A DNA stretch of 34,628 nt. It comes from Pseudomonadota bacterium. Its GTDB lineage: Bacteria; Pseudomonadota; Gammaproteobacteria; Pseudomonadales; Moraxellaceae. Made by a program: the position numbers and the translations under genes. The stretch spans positions 1 through 34,628 of the forward strand of contig JAJZHP010000017.1 of NCBI GenBank assembly GCA_021804355.1, in the 5' to 3' direction. Positions 23,751 through 32,378 of the stretch are shown here, piece after piece. Under the pieces are notes generated by a model. The model searched no databases. It saw only the letters and a list, made by a program, of their open reading frames with translations, and was not told the DNA's origin. Position 1 is the stretch's first letter. Every line of letters starts with the position of its first letter.

Positions 23751-24929
23751 ATGCAATTTTCTGCTGAACATGAAACACTGCGCAAAACAACCCGTTCCTT
23801 TGTTGAAAAGGAGCTGAGTCCCAACATTGATGCCTGGGAAGAGGCTGGTGCTTTTCCCGCTCATGAGGTATTTCGCAAGCTCGGTGAACTAGGCTTGCTC
23901 GGCATTTGCAAACCTGCTGAATACGGGGGCATGGCACTGGATTATTCCTATAATGTGGTGGTCGCGGAAGAACTGGGACGTGCTGGCTGTGGTGGTGTAC
24001 CTTTGGCTATCGGTGTTCAGACCGATATGGCCACACCTGCTTTGGCACGTTTTGGTTCCGATGAACTGCGTGCCCGGTTCCTGGCTCCAGCCATTCGTGG
24101 CGAGTTTGTAGCAGCAATTGCGGTCTCTGAGCCCGGCGCTGGCTCTGACGTTGCCGCTATCACGACCCGTGCGGTCAAGGACGGCGATGATTATGTGATC
24201 AACGGCACTAAGATGTGGATTACCAACTCCACACAAGCTGATTTTTTCTGTGTCCTTGCCAATACCAGTGATGACAAACCTCATATCAACAAATCGTTGA
24301 TCGTTGTCCCCGCCCATACCCCAGGCATCAGTCTATCGCCTAAGCTCAATAAATTAGGCATGAGATCATCGGATACCGCTCAGGTCTTTTTCGATAACGT
24401 GCGCGTGCCTCAGACTAACCGTATCGGTGGTGAAGGCATGGGTTTTATGATGCAGATGATGCAGTTTCAGGAAGAACGCCTCTGGGGAGCTGCCAATGCT
24501 TTAGGGGGTCTGCAGGCTTGTATCGATGTCACTATTGATTACTGCCGACAACGCCATACCTTTGGACAAGCCTTGATCAACAATCAAGTCGTCCACTTTC
24601 GTCTTGCTGAATTGCAGACAGAGGTTGAGTTGCTAAGGGCACTGATTTATCAAGCGACCGAGGCGCACTGCCGGGGTGAAGATATCACCAAGCTGGCCTC
24701 CATGGCCAAACTTAAGGCAGGCCGACTCATGCGTGAAGTCTCGGATGCCTGCCTGCAATACTGGGGTGGTATGGGCTATATGTGGGACAACCCGGTCAGT
24801 CGCGCCTTCCGCGATGGCCGACTGGCTTCCATCGGTGGTGGTGCTGACGAAATCATGCTGGGCATTATCTGCAAGCTCATGAACATTCTGCCCTCTCGTA
24901 AAAAATCCAACACAGGGGATAAGGTATGA
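23751..24929 (+). CDS. atuD: Citronellyl-CoA dehydrogenase
   Basis: A 392-residue FAD acyl-CoA dehydrogenase that converts citronellyl-CoA to geranyl-CoA. Motifs are AVSEPGAGSDVAA (residues 124-136), [10 protein letters not shown] (151-160) and FQEERLWGAANALGG (239-253). Glu242 before Arg243 aligns with the helix-G catalytic Glu of isovaleryl-CoA dehydrogenase. The C-terminal segment reads IGGGADEIMLGIICK where LiuA has [16 protein letters not shown] is well spaced upstream of the ATG. Its position between the carboxylase beta gene and atuE is as in P. aeruginosa. Stop and atuE start overlap as ATGA. Confidence 0.93.
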   Translation: MQFSAEHETLRKTTRSFVEKELSPNIDAWEEAGAFPAHEVFRKLGELGLLGICKPAEYGGMALDYSYNVVVAEELGRAGCGGVPLAIGVQTDMATPALARFGSDELRARFLAPAIRGEFVAAIAVSEPGAGSDVAAITTRAVKDGDDYVINGTKMWITNSTQADFFCVLANTSDDKPHINKSLIVVPAHTPGISLSPKLNKLGMRSSDTAQVFFDNVRVPQTNRIGGEGMGFMMQMMQFQEERLWGAANALGGLQACIDVTIDYCRQRHTFGQALINNQVVHFRLAELQTEVELLRALIYQATEAHCRGEDITKLASMAKLKAGRLMREVSDACLQYWGGMGYMWDNPVSRAFRDGRLASIGGGADEIMLGIICKLMNILPSRKKSNTGDKV

Positions 24930-25738
24930 ATCTTCCTGAGTTCCAGACACTGAACGTGACCCATGATCGTGGTGTATTGCAGGTTCGATTAAATCGCCCT
25001 GAAGTACGCAATGCCATGAGTCTGGCTATGGTCCATGAGTTGATCAAGGTGATGGACTGGGTAACTGAGAACGCTTTACGTGCCGTGGTATTGCGTGGAG
25101 AACAAGGCCATTTCTGCGCCGGTGGTGATGTTCAGGATATGGTGAAAGCACGTATGCAAGCTGCTGAGGTCACGCAAGCTGATCCCTATGCCGCCTTAAA
25201 TCGTGCCTTTGGTCATTTGTTGCAAAAGGCTGAACATTTACCCGCCGTACTGATTGTCGTTTTGGAAGGTGCTGTACTGGGTGGCGGATTGGGACTCACG
25301 GCGGTTTCTGACGTAGCTATCGCTCATCAACAAGCCAAGTTTGGTTTACCCGAAACAGGGCTGGGATTGATTCCTGCTCAGATTGCCCCCTTTTTGGTGC
25401 GCCGTATGGGATTAACGACAACCCGTCGCCTGGCCCTCCTCGGCTTGCGCTTTGATGCCGATGAAGCACGTCGCTGTGGACTGGTCCATGAGGTGGCTAT
25501 GACCGATGAAGAGCTGCAAACCATGCTCGAACATACTTTGCAGCAAGTAAGGCAATGCGCACCTCAAGCCAATCGTGTCACCAAACAACTTCTACTGAGC
25601 AGTCCGAATGAAGCGGAGCTAGATGCCTGGCTGGATAAGGCAGCCAAGCATTTTTCAGAGGCTGTACGTGGTGCTGAGGGCATGGAAGGTACGATGGCTT
25701 TTATGCAGAAACGTCCCGCTACCTGGACTCAAGACTAA
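24926..25738 (+). CDS. atuE: Isohexenylglutaconyl-CoA hydratase
   Basis: A 270-residue crotonase-family enzyme that hydrates isohexenylglutaconyl-CoA to 3-hydroxy-3-isohexenylglutaryl-CoA. The oxyanion-hole elements are HFCAGGDVQDMVKARM (about residues 63-78) and VLGGGLGLTAVSDVA (about 115-130). The catalytic Glu is in FGLPETGLGLIPAQIAPFLV. It parallels LiuC, including Gly at the position of the first crotonase Glu. The C-terminal helix bundle includes RVTKQLLLSSPNE. It overlaps atuD by 4 bp and ends 11 bp before atuF. Confidence 0.92.
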   Translation: MNLPEFQTLNVTHDRGVLQVRLNRPEVRNAMSLAMVHELIKVMDWVTENALRAVVLRGEQGHFCAGGDVQDMVKARMQAAEVTQADPYAALNRAFGHLLQKAEHLPAVLIVVLEGAVLGGGLGLTAVSDVAIAHQQAKFGLPETGLGLIPAQIAPFLVRRMGLTTTRRLALLGLRFDADEARRCGLVHEVAMTDEELQTMLEHTLQQVRQCAPQANRVTKQLLLSSPNEAELDAWLDKAAKHFSEAVRGAEGMEGTMAFMQKRPATWTQD

Positions 25739-25749
25739 GGATCGCCAAC

Positions 25750-27708
25750 ATGTCATTGCGCAAATTACTGATTGCCAATCGTGGAGAAATCGCCTGCCGC
25801 GTTATACGTACGGCTCAAGCTCTGGGTTTTCGGACGGTAGCGGTATACAGCGACGCTGATCGCCATGCCCGTCATGTGCAAATGGCTGATGAAGCTGTTT
25901 ATCTGGGGGCATCACAGGTACAACAGTCTTATCTGAACACAGAGGCACTGCTACACGCCGCCCAGTGCAGTGGTGCACAAGCGATACACCCGGGCTACGG
26001 ATTCCTCTCAGAAAATGCAGATTTTGCTCGCCTCTGCCAGGAGGCAGGACTGATCTTTGTTGGGCCTGATCCTCATGCTATAGAACTGATGGGTAGCAAG
26101 CGTCTGTCCAAGATTGCCATGCTGCAGGCAGGTGTACCTTGTGTGCCAGGCTATGAAGGTGAGGCACAGGATGAAGCCACCTTGATGGCTGAGGCACAGC
26201 GCATCGGTTACCCGCTGATGATCAAGGCATCTGCAGGAGGTGGGGGTCGTGGCATGCGCAAAGTTGAGGGTGAGCATGATCTACTGGCAGCCCTGCGCAC
26301 CGCTCGATCAGAAGCCCTGAATGCTTTTGGCAGTGGTGAATTGATACTGGAAAAAGCTGTTATCGACCCTCGTCATGTAGAAATTCAGATATTTGCAGAC
26401 CGACATGGGCATTGCCTTTATTTAGGTGAGCGTGACTGCTCCATACAGCGGCGCCATCAAAAGGTGGTCGAGGAGTCGCCTTGCCCGGTCATGACTCCTG
26501 AACTGCGTCAACGCATGGGTGAAGCAGCTGTTGCCGCTGCTCGTTCCTGTCAATATGTGGGTGCGGGTACGGTGGAGTTTTTGTTAGATGAGCGTGGACA
26601 GTTCTACTTTCTGGAAATGAATACGCGTCTTCAGGTTGAACATCCTGTGACCGAACTGGTGACAGGGTTAGACTTAGTTGAACTGCAACTCAGGGTGGCA
26701 TCGGGTGAGCCCCTGCCACTCACTCAGGATGAAGTGTCTCTCAAGGGACATGCTATTGAGGTCAGATTCTACGCCGAAGACCCCAGTCATGAATTCTTGC
26801 CGCAAACAGGCCCCATCCATCGTTGGCTTCCCGCAGAAGGCCCTGGTATTCGAATTGATCATGGCTTGTGCGAAGGGGGCGAAGTTTCACCTTTTTATGA
26901 CCCCATGCTGGCTAAGATTATCGCCTATGGCCATCACCGCCAGGATGCCTGTCGACGGTTATTACGCGCTGTAGAGGATACCGTTCTGCTCGGTGTCATC
27001 CATAACAAGGCTTTTCTTATTGACGTGTTAAGTCATGATGCTTTTCTTGCAGGCCAAACCCATACCGGCTTTATACAGCAACATCTACTCAAGGCAGCTT
27101 CGCTGCAGGAAACCAGGGCCCATGATCTGGAGTTCTCTCTGGCAGCCTTGATTTATCTGCATGCCTCACGTCCTGATCTACTGCAAGGCTGGCGTTCACA
27201 ACCAGGTCTCGGCAGTCCCTTGATACTAGGACAAGGTGATCAGGTGCAACCTTTGCTGGTCATTACCCGTGACCAGCACCACTATGACATCATCATGGAT
27301 GATCGTGCTCTGAGTTTGGAAGTCATTAGCCTGGATGATAAGAGGCTGGTCTTCCAGGCAGGGCGATATCGCCAGCAACGTTACTATGCTAAACAAAATG
27401 ACAAGGTTTATCTTGATAGCCATCACGGCAATCTATCGTTTATCAACCAAACTCACCAACGTAGTCAGGGTGCTGAAACTAGCGGCACAGGGCGTATCTT
27501 GGCACCTATGGATGGAAGCATTATGGCAGTCTTGGTTGAAGTCGGTCAGTCAGTCAAGAAAGGCGATACCTTACTGGTACTGGAAGCTATGAAAATTGAG
27601 CATCCTATCAAGGCTGATCGTGATGGCAACGTGGCTAGCATTAACGTACAAGCTGCCACCCAGGTGAAGAAGCGTCAGGGCTTGATCAGCATCGAGGCTG
27701 GCGTATGA
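25750..27708 (+). CDS. atuF: Geranyl-CoA carboxylase, alpha (biotin carboxylase/BCCP) subunit
   Basis: A 652-residue biotin-dependent subunit partnering AtuC. Domains: biotin carboxylase N-domain (LIANRGEIACRVIRTAQ), ATP-grasp with KASAGGGGRGMRK, RDCSIQRRHQKVVEESPCP, EMNTRLQVEHPVTELVTG, biotin carboxylase C-domain to about 445, a linker domain, then the biotinyl domain with LEAMKIEH. The biotinyl Lys would be Lys615. AMKI replaces the common AMKM seen in LiuD. AAGGAT precedes the ATG. Similarity to LiuD runs through the whole length. The stop overlaps atuG as ATGA. Confidence 0.93.
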   Translation: MSLRKLLIANRGEIACRVIRTAQALGFRTVAVYSDADRHARHVQMADEAVYLGASQVQQSYLNTEALLHAAQCSGAQAIHPGYGFLSENADFARLCQEAGLIFVGPDPHAIELMGSKRLSKIAMLQAGVPCVPGYEGEAQDEATLMAEAQRIGYPLMIKASAGGGGRGMRKVEGEHDLLAALRTARSEALNAFGSGELILEKAVIDPRHVEIQIFADRHGHCLYLGERDCSIQRRHQKVVEESPCPVMTPELRQRMGEAAVAAARSCQYVGAGTVEFLLDERGQFYFLEMNTRLQVEHPVTELVTGLDLVELQLRVASGEPLPLTQDEVSLKGHAIEVRFYAEDPSHEFLPQTGPIHRWLPAEGPGIRIDHGLCEGGEVSPFYDPMLAKIIAYGHHRQDACRRLLRAVEDTVLLGVIHNKAFLIDVLSHDAFLAGQTHTGFIQQHLLKAASLQETRAHDLEFSLAALIYLHASRPDLLQGWRSQPGLGSPLILGQGDQVQPLLVITRDQHHYDIIMDDRALSLEVISLDDKRLVFQAGRYRQQRYYAKQNDKVYLDSHHGNLSFINQTHQRSQGAETSGTGRILAPMDGSIMAVLVEVGQSVKKGDTLLVLEAMKIEHPIKADRDGNVASINVQAATQVKKRQGLISIEAGV

Positions 27709-28532
27709 GCGCCTTACAGGGTTTAACCCTGTTTATCACCGGGGGGACGCGGGGTATAGGTCGCGCTATTGCCCTGCGTTTGGCGCGAGAAGGGGTCAAT
27801 ATTGTTCTGGCAGCCAAGACGGATACGCCGCATCCTCATCTTCCGGGAACCCTGGATAGTGTCTGTGCCGAAGTCAAAGCCTTAGGTGCCCAGGCGCTTG
27901 GTATTAAAGCTGATGTGCGCCAACCCGAGCAGATTGAAGCAGCCATGCTGCAAGCAGCCGAGCATTTTGGTCATCTTGATATCGTGATTAATAATGCAGG
28001 TGCCATTCACCTGGCGGGACTGGAAGGCACCAGTCTTAAACAGTTTGATCTGATGCAGTCCGTCAATGAGCGAGCCAGTTTTATTGTAGCTCAGGCAGCC
28101 TTACCCTACCTTAAGGTCTCGCGTCATCCGCATCTCCTTAGTCTGTCGCCGCCCCTGAATTTAAGCCCAGCCTGGTTAGGTCGATTTGCTCCCTACACCT
28201 TATCTAAGTATGGAATGACTTTGCTCATGCTAGGTTTGGCTGAAGAATTTCGTGGTTATGGTATTGCCTGTAATACCTTGTGGCCACGGACCTATATCGC
28301 GACCAGTGCCACCGAACGCTTTGCTGGCGAATCGGTGCGAGGTGTCAGCCGTACGCCGGACATCATGGCAGATGCCGTCTTGGCTTTATTGCAGATGCAA
28401 CCCGTACCGACAGGTAAATCCTGGCTTGATGAAGAGCTTCTCAAGCTGTCAGGCGTCGAGGATTTCAGTCCTTATACTTTTCCGGGGAGTCAGGATGATG
28501 CTTTGCAATTGGATTTTTATGTGGACGCCTGA
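27705..28532 (+). CDS. atuG: AtuG, short-chain dehydrogenase (HSDL2-like)
   Basis: A 275-residue classical-type SDR. The cofactor motif is TGGTRGIGRAIALRLA (about residues 13-28). NNAGAIHL and the catalytic Tyr-Lys pair in APYTLSKYGMTLLM are intact, and the preceding LSPPLNLSPAWLGRFAPYT is characteristic of HSDL2-type reductases acting on fatty or terpenoid substrates. In the Atu scheme AtuG is a candidate citronellol/citronellal dehydrogenase or 3-hydroxyacyl-CoA dehydrogenase. ATGA overlaps the atuF stop. A 147-bp gap to atuH follows. Confidence 0.9.
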   Translation: MSALQGLTLFITGGTRGIGRAIALRLAREGVNIVLAAKTDTPHPHLPGTLDSVCAEVKALGAQALGIKADVRQPEQIEAAMLQAAEHFGHLDIVINNAGAIHLAGLEGTSLKQFDLMQSVNERASFIVAQAALPYLKVSRHPHLLSLSPPLNLSPAWLGRFAPYTLSKYGMTLLMLGLAEEFRGYGIACNTLWPRTYIATSATERFAGESVRGVSRTPDIMADAVLALLQMQPVPTGKSWLDEELLKLSGVEDFSPYTFPGSQDDALQLDFYVDA

Positions 28533-28592
28533 CAGATCTGACATGCCAGCCCTGACCTCCAGGCTCTTGCCAGCCGGATGAGTTGCGGCTAA

Positions 28593-28611
28593 GGTACGGC
28601 TTGTCCGTGCC
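28593..28611 (+). other. Small stem-loop between atuG and atuH
   Basis: GGTACGG at 28593 and CCGTGCC at 28605 form a 7-bp stem (one G-U pair) with a 5-nt loop in the atuG-atuH gap. There is no T run, so it may be a processing or attenuation element and not a terminator. Confidence 0.3.
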
Positions 28612-28679
28612 TGCAGTCACGTTAAGCGTCTGAAAAGTGCACAATCTATTTCTATAGCCCCCTGTCAATGAGGATTTCC

Positions 28680-30512
28680 ATGAGCCAGGACGACGTTATT
28701 ACCTTGTCACAAGTTGCCCGCAAGGTCCCGGAGTTTCTGACCCATCTGCCTACCATGATCAAGGGTCTGCGTATCAGTGCAGATACCGACCCCAACAAAA
28801 CTGTCGGGTTAGGCTGGGCTTTTGAGCAGGCTACCCGTCGTAATCCTCATGGTCCCGCAGTTTTGTACCATGAGCAACGCTACACTTATGCTCAATTTAA
28901 TCAGTGGGCCAATCGCATAGCACATTACTTTTTAGGGCAAGGTTTTGCCAAGGGTGATGTGGTGGCTTTATTGATGGAGAATCGGCCTGAGCTACTGGCT
29001 ACCGCGACCGGCCTGGCCAAGATTGGTGTGGTTTGTGCCCTGGTCAATACCTCACAGCGTGATCGTGTACTGGCCCACTCGATCAATTTGGTGAAACCTA
29101 GAGCAGTTATCCTGGGGCAGGAATTACATCAACCTTTTGCTGACGTACATCCTAGCCTGAATATTGATAAGGGGACTGTCTACTGGTTTGCAGATCAGGA
29201 CGTACATCAGGATGTGGGTACAGCTCCTGAAGATTATATCAATTTGCAGTCAGCTATTGCCCGTTGCCCCGTGTTTAATCCCAGCACGACGTCACATATC
29301 TTCCGTCATGATGGGCTTTTTTATGTTTATACCTCAGGGACGACGGGGTTACCCAAAGCTGCTATTTTTACCCATGGGCGTTGGATGAAAGCCTACGGCG
29401 CCTTTGGTTACGGTACGGTACGCTTTAACAGCCATGACATTCTGTATAATACCCTCCCTCTGTACCATGCAACGGCTATGGTGGTTTGCTGGGGTTCGTG
29501 TATTGCAGGTGCTGCAGGTATCGCCTTGCGGCGTAAGTTTTCAGCACGTGAATTCTGGAATGATATTCGTAAATACAATGCCACCAGTTTTGGCTATGTC
29601 GGTGAGCTATGCCGATACTTATTAGAAGTACCTGCAGACGCACGTGATCAGCAGCATCGGGTTCGCAAGATTCTTGGCAATGGCCTGCGTCCCGGCATCT
29701 GGACTCCCTTTAAACAACGATTTGGTATCGACGAGGTTCTTGAGCTCTACGCCTCCAGTGAAGGTAATGTGGGATTTACCAACCTGTTTAACTTTGACAA
29801 TACGGTTGGATTTTCACCCTTACCCTATGCCATCGTTGAATACGATAAGGAAACCGAACAACCCGTCCGAGGCAAGGATGGATTTTTATGTCGGGTAAAA
29901 AAAGGCCAAGCTGGTCTTCTCATCGCTGAGATTACGGATAAGACTCCTTTTGATGGTTATACCGATCCTGCCAAGAATGAATCCTGTATTCTTCATGATG
30001 TTTTTGTTCAAGGCGACCGCTATTTCAATACCGGTGACTTGCTGCGAGACATAGGCTTTCGCCATGCTCAGTTCGTTGACCGTACAGGCGACACCTTCCG
30101 CTGGAAAGGAGAAAACGTTTCTACGACCGAAGTTGAAAATATCATGGGCGTTTTTGGACAAATCGTCGATGCGGTGGTCTATGGCGTTGAAATCCCAGGT
30201 ACCAACGGTAGAGCGGGTATGGCGGCTATTACCCCTCGCACAGAAATTAGCCATATCGATTTTCATTTGCTCTACGAGTATTTGCGTAAAGAGTTACCTC
30301 CCTATGCCATACCTGTGTTCATCCGCATTATGAAACAGATGGAGACCACGGGTACGTTCAAATACCAGAAGGTCAATCTGAAAAAAGAAGGGTTTGATGC
30401 GGCCCAAGTCAAGGGAGATGCCCTACTGGTATGCTTGCCAGGCACGCATGCGTACACCCCACTCACGGAAGAAATTCACCAGAATATCCTGGATGGACAA
30501 TACCGGTTCTAA
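28680..30512 (+). CDS. atuH: Long/very-long-chain acyl-CoA synthetase
   Basis: A 610-residue ANL-superfamily ligase of the FATP/very-long-chain branch. The nucleotide loop is FYVYTSGTTGLPKAAIFTH (about residues 212-230). Further motifs are ELYASSEGNVGFTNLFNFDN and YFNTGDLLRDIGF with FRWKGENVSTTEVENIM, typical of FATP-like enzymes. It probably activates citronellate or geranate to the CoA esters that enter the pathway; AtuH holds the last place in the P. aeruginosa cluster. I chose ATG 28680 because GAGGA lies just before it; an ATG at 28668 would add four residues and lacks a ribosome site. A strong inverted repeat follows. Confidence 0.88.
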   Translation: MSQDDVITLSQVARKVPEFLTHLPTMIKGLRISADTDPNKTVGLGWAFEQATRRNPHGPAVLYHEQRYTYAQFNQWANRIAHYFLGQGFAKGDVVALLMENRPELLATATGLAKIGVVCALVNTSQRDRVLAHSINLVKPRAVILGQELHQPFADVHPSLNIDKGTVYWFADQDVHQDVGTAPEDYINLQSAIARCPVFNPSTTSHIFRHDGLFYVYTSGTTGLPKAAIFTHGRWMKAYGAFGYGTVRFNSHDILYNTLPLYHATAMVVCWGSCIAGAAGIALRRKFSAREFWNDIRKYNATSFGYVGELCRYLLEVPADARDQQHRVRKILGNGLRPGIWTPFKQRFGIDEVLELYASSEGNVGFTNLFNFDNTVGFSPLPYAIVEYDKETEQPVRGKDGFLCRVKKGQAGLLIAEITDKTPFDGYTDPAKNESCILHDVFVQGDRYFNTGDLLRDIGFRHAQFVDRTGDTFRWKGENVSTTEVENIMGVFGQIVDAVVYGVEIPGTNGRAGMAAITPRTEISHIDFHLLYEYLRKELPPYAIPVFIRIMKQMETTGTFKYQKVNLKKEGFDAAQVKGDALLVCLPGTHAYTPLTEEIHQNILDGQYRF

Positions 30513-30515
30513 GGG

Positions 30516-30559
30516 AGGTAGCCAGGCATTCATGGACTTGCATGATTGCCTGGCTACCT
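30516..30559 (+). terminator. Terminator-like inverted repeat after atuH
   Basis: AGGTAGCCAGGCA at 30516 and TGCCTGGCTACCT at 30547 are perfectly complementary over 13 bp. The stem continues after one mismatch with 5 further pairs around a 6-nt loop. It begins 3 bp after the atuH stop. Only GATAAAA follows, with no T run on this strand. It marks the end of the atu operon. Confidence 0.8.
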
Positions 30560-30634
30560 GATAAAACCTTGCAGTTGCTATCGTTTAACCTATGCTGTTT
30601 CATCATAGTGTGATCATAAATAACCTTCATTTGA

Positions 30635-31900
30635 ATGGGATGGATGACCCTGTTGAGACTGTGTCGATGGCTATGGCTGTTGCTGTGGATGCCCTATGTC
30701 TATGGAGCATCCGATAGTGACATACAGCTTCATGGTTTTGGTACCCTGGGTTTAGCTGCAGGAGATCAGGCTAATGTGTCAGCCTTGCGTGATCTCTCCA
30801 GCAATCAGGGTACGACACACTATGGAAATCCCTTGGCGACCGACTCGAGATTGGGCCTACAGCTTGATGCAGGTTTGGGGCATGATTTATCTGCCACAGC
30901 GCAAGTAGTTGGCGCCTACCGACTGAATCAAAGCATCGGATCTATTCTGCAATGGGCTTTTGTTAAATATCAGCCTGAAGCCTCCTGGAGTTTGCGCTTG
31001 GGCCGAATTGGCACCGATGCTTTTTTGCTGTCGGATCAACGCAACGTCGGGTTTACCTATTTAAGGGTCAGGCCTCCGGTTGAGTTTTATGGATTTCTCC
31101 CGCTTTATTCGGTTGATGGTGGTGACTATCAGTATTCCCACCCTTGGGGTGACGGAGTGCTTACAGCTAAGGCATTTTTGGGCCAATCCAATCCTTATTA
31201 CTTCATTCACGGCAGTTCTCTGGCTGCTAATACGTCAACGGAACAACAGCTGCATCCCATTGAAGGCGGAGACTTGGTATGGAAAAATGATGACTGGATT
31301 TTGCACTCAGCTTATGTGACGCTAGAAGTTGATGCCTCCTTACCTGGATTAGATCCCCTGATTCAAATGGCGCAACAGGCCGGTGCCCAGTATCCTCCGG
31401 CAGCCGTGAGCGCACAAAATATCTCAGTCAAAGATAGTCATATTCAGTTTATCGAGAGTGGGATGGCGTATGATGGAGAACACTGGAATTTAGCTTCAGA
31501 GCTGAGTGAAACGCTGTTTCAGAGCCAGTTTAAAGCCAACATGGCCTCAGGTTATGTCACCCTGGGTTATCATCTGGAGGCTTGGACACCTTTCATAGGG
31601 TATTCCCGCGTTTGGCAGATACGTACGGCACCGACGGCTAATGTAGCGGCGGCACCTCCCCCGCTACAGCCCTTGCTAAATGCTATCAATATCTCAGTGT
31701 TTCAATTGACTAATGAAAATCAGTACACCCAATCCCTGGGAGTACGTTGGGATTTTTACAATAATTTTGATCTCAAGGCGCAATGGGACCGCTCTGTGGT
31801 ACTAGGACAAGGCGATGAGCTTTGGGCCACCCGTGTTGGTACGGTTCCACGACAGCAGGGTGTGAATATGTTGTCGCTGACCTTGGATTGGGTGTTCTGA
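30635..31900 (+). CDS. Porin-like outer membrane beta-barrel protein
   Basis: A 421-residue protein with a signal peptide of about 25 residues (LLLWMPYVYGA) followed by IQLHGFGTLGLAAG, the typical first strand of a gammaproteobacterial porin-like barrel. Strands with alternating hydrophobic residues continue to the C-terminal LSLTLDWVF, which ends in Phe. LRLGRIGTDAFLLSDQRNVG with YLRVRPPVEFYG is a recurring stretch in barrels encoded next to PstS-like and GGDEF genes. Specificity is unknown. An ATG at 30644 is a possible alternative start, and neither start has a strong ribosome site. The stop overlaps the next ATG by one base (TGATG), so the two are coupled. Confidence 0.82.
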   Translation: MGWMTLLRLCRWLWLLLWMPYVYGASDSDIQLHGFGTLGLAAGDQANVSALRDLSSNQGTTHYGNPLATDSRLGLQLDAGLGHDLSATAQVVGAYRLNQSIGSILQWAFVKYQPEASWSLRLGRIGTDAFLLSDQRNVGFTYLRVRPPVEFYGFLPLYSVDGGDYQYSHPWGDGVLTAKAFLGQSNPYYFIHGSSLAANTSTEQQLHPIEGGDLVWKNDDWILHSAYVTLEVDASLPGLDPLIQMAQQAGAQYPPAAVSAQNISVKDSHIQFIESGMAYDGEHWNLASELSETLFQSQFKANMASGYVTLGYHLEAWTPFIGYSRVWQIRTAPTANVAAAPPPLQPLLNAINISVFQLTNENQYTQSLGVRWDFYNNFDLKAQWDRSVVLGQGDELWATRVGTVPRQQGVNMLSLTLDWVF

Positions 31901-32325
31901 TGTTGCGCACAGGCCTGATGTTATGGATGCTCCTGGCCCTCTGTCTGCAGGGCAGAGCCGATGTGGCTGTCATCGTCAGTAACCATAGCTCCTTAGGTAA
32001 TCTGACCCGCGAACAAGTCCTCGACATCTACACCGGTCGATTGCTGACCCTGCCCAGTAATGAGATTCCCTTGCCCATGGATCTGCGCGGCACTCCTCTG
32101 GCTCGTCAGTATTTTTATCAGGACCTGACGGGAAAAAGTTTGCCGCAGATAAATTCCTATTGGGCGCGACTGCTATTTTCTGGTCAGGCTACCCCGCCGC
32201 GGCTTCTTCCTGATGCTCATGCCATGATCAAAGCTGTCCGTGAAAACTCAGCAGCCTTAGGTTTTATCGACGAGCATGATATTTCATCAGGGGTTAAAGT
32301 TCTTTTTACCCTGCCTGCTCCCTAA
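31900..32325 (+). CDS. PstS-like periplasmic substrate-binding domain protein
   Basis: A 141-residue secreted protein with a signal peptide to about residue 20 (MLWMLLALCLQGRA). The mature part has VAVIVSNHSSLGNLTREQVLDIYTGR and VRENSAALGFIDEHD, the first and last elements of the phosphate-binding-protein-like fold. At this length it holds a single small domain and not the full two-lobed 320-residue PstS. No ABC permease is near, so it is unlikely to be a transport receptor; a sensory partner for the membrane cyclase that follows is an inference. The start overlaps the porin stop. A longer frame from 31822 lies inside the porin gene and lacks a signal peptide at its start. Confidence 0.8.
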   Translation: MLRTGLMLWMLLALCLQGRADVAVIVSNHSSLGNLTREQVLDIYTGRLLTLPSNEIPLPMDLRGTPLARQYFYQDLTGKSLPQINSYWARLLFSGQATPPRLLPDAHAMIKAVRENSAALGFIDEHDISSGVKVLFTLPAP

Positions 32326-32378
32326 TAGAAAACTTAGGGACGCAACATAGGCGACTTCTTCGACTAGACTACCTAGAC

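Noticed and set aside
31822-31899. Upstream extension of the PstS-like gene
   Set aside because: The extension lies inside the porin gene and removes the signal peptide from the N-terminus. The ATG at 31900 gives a proper signal peptide and a coupled TGATG start.
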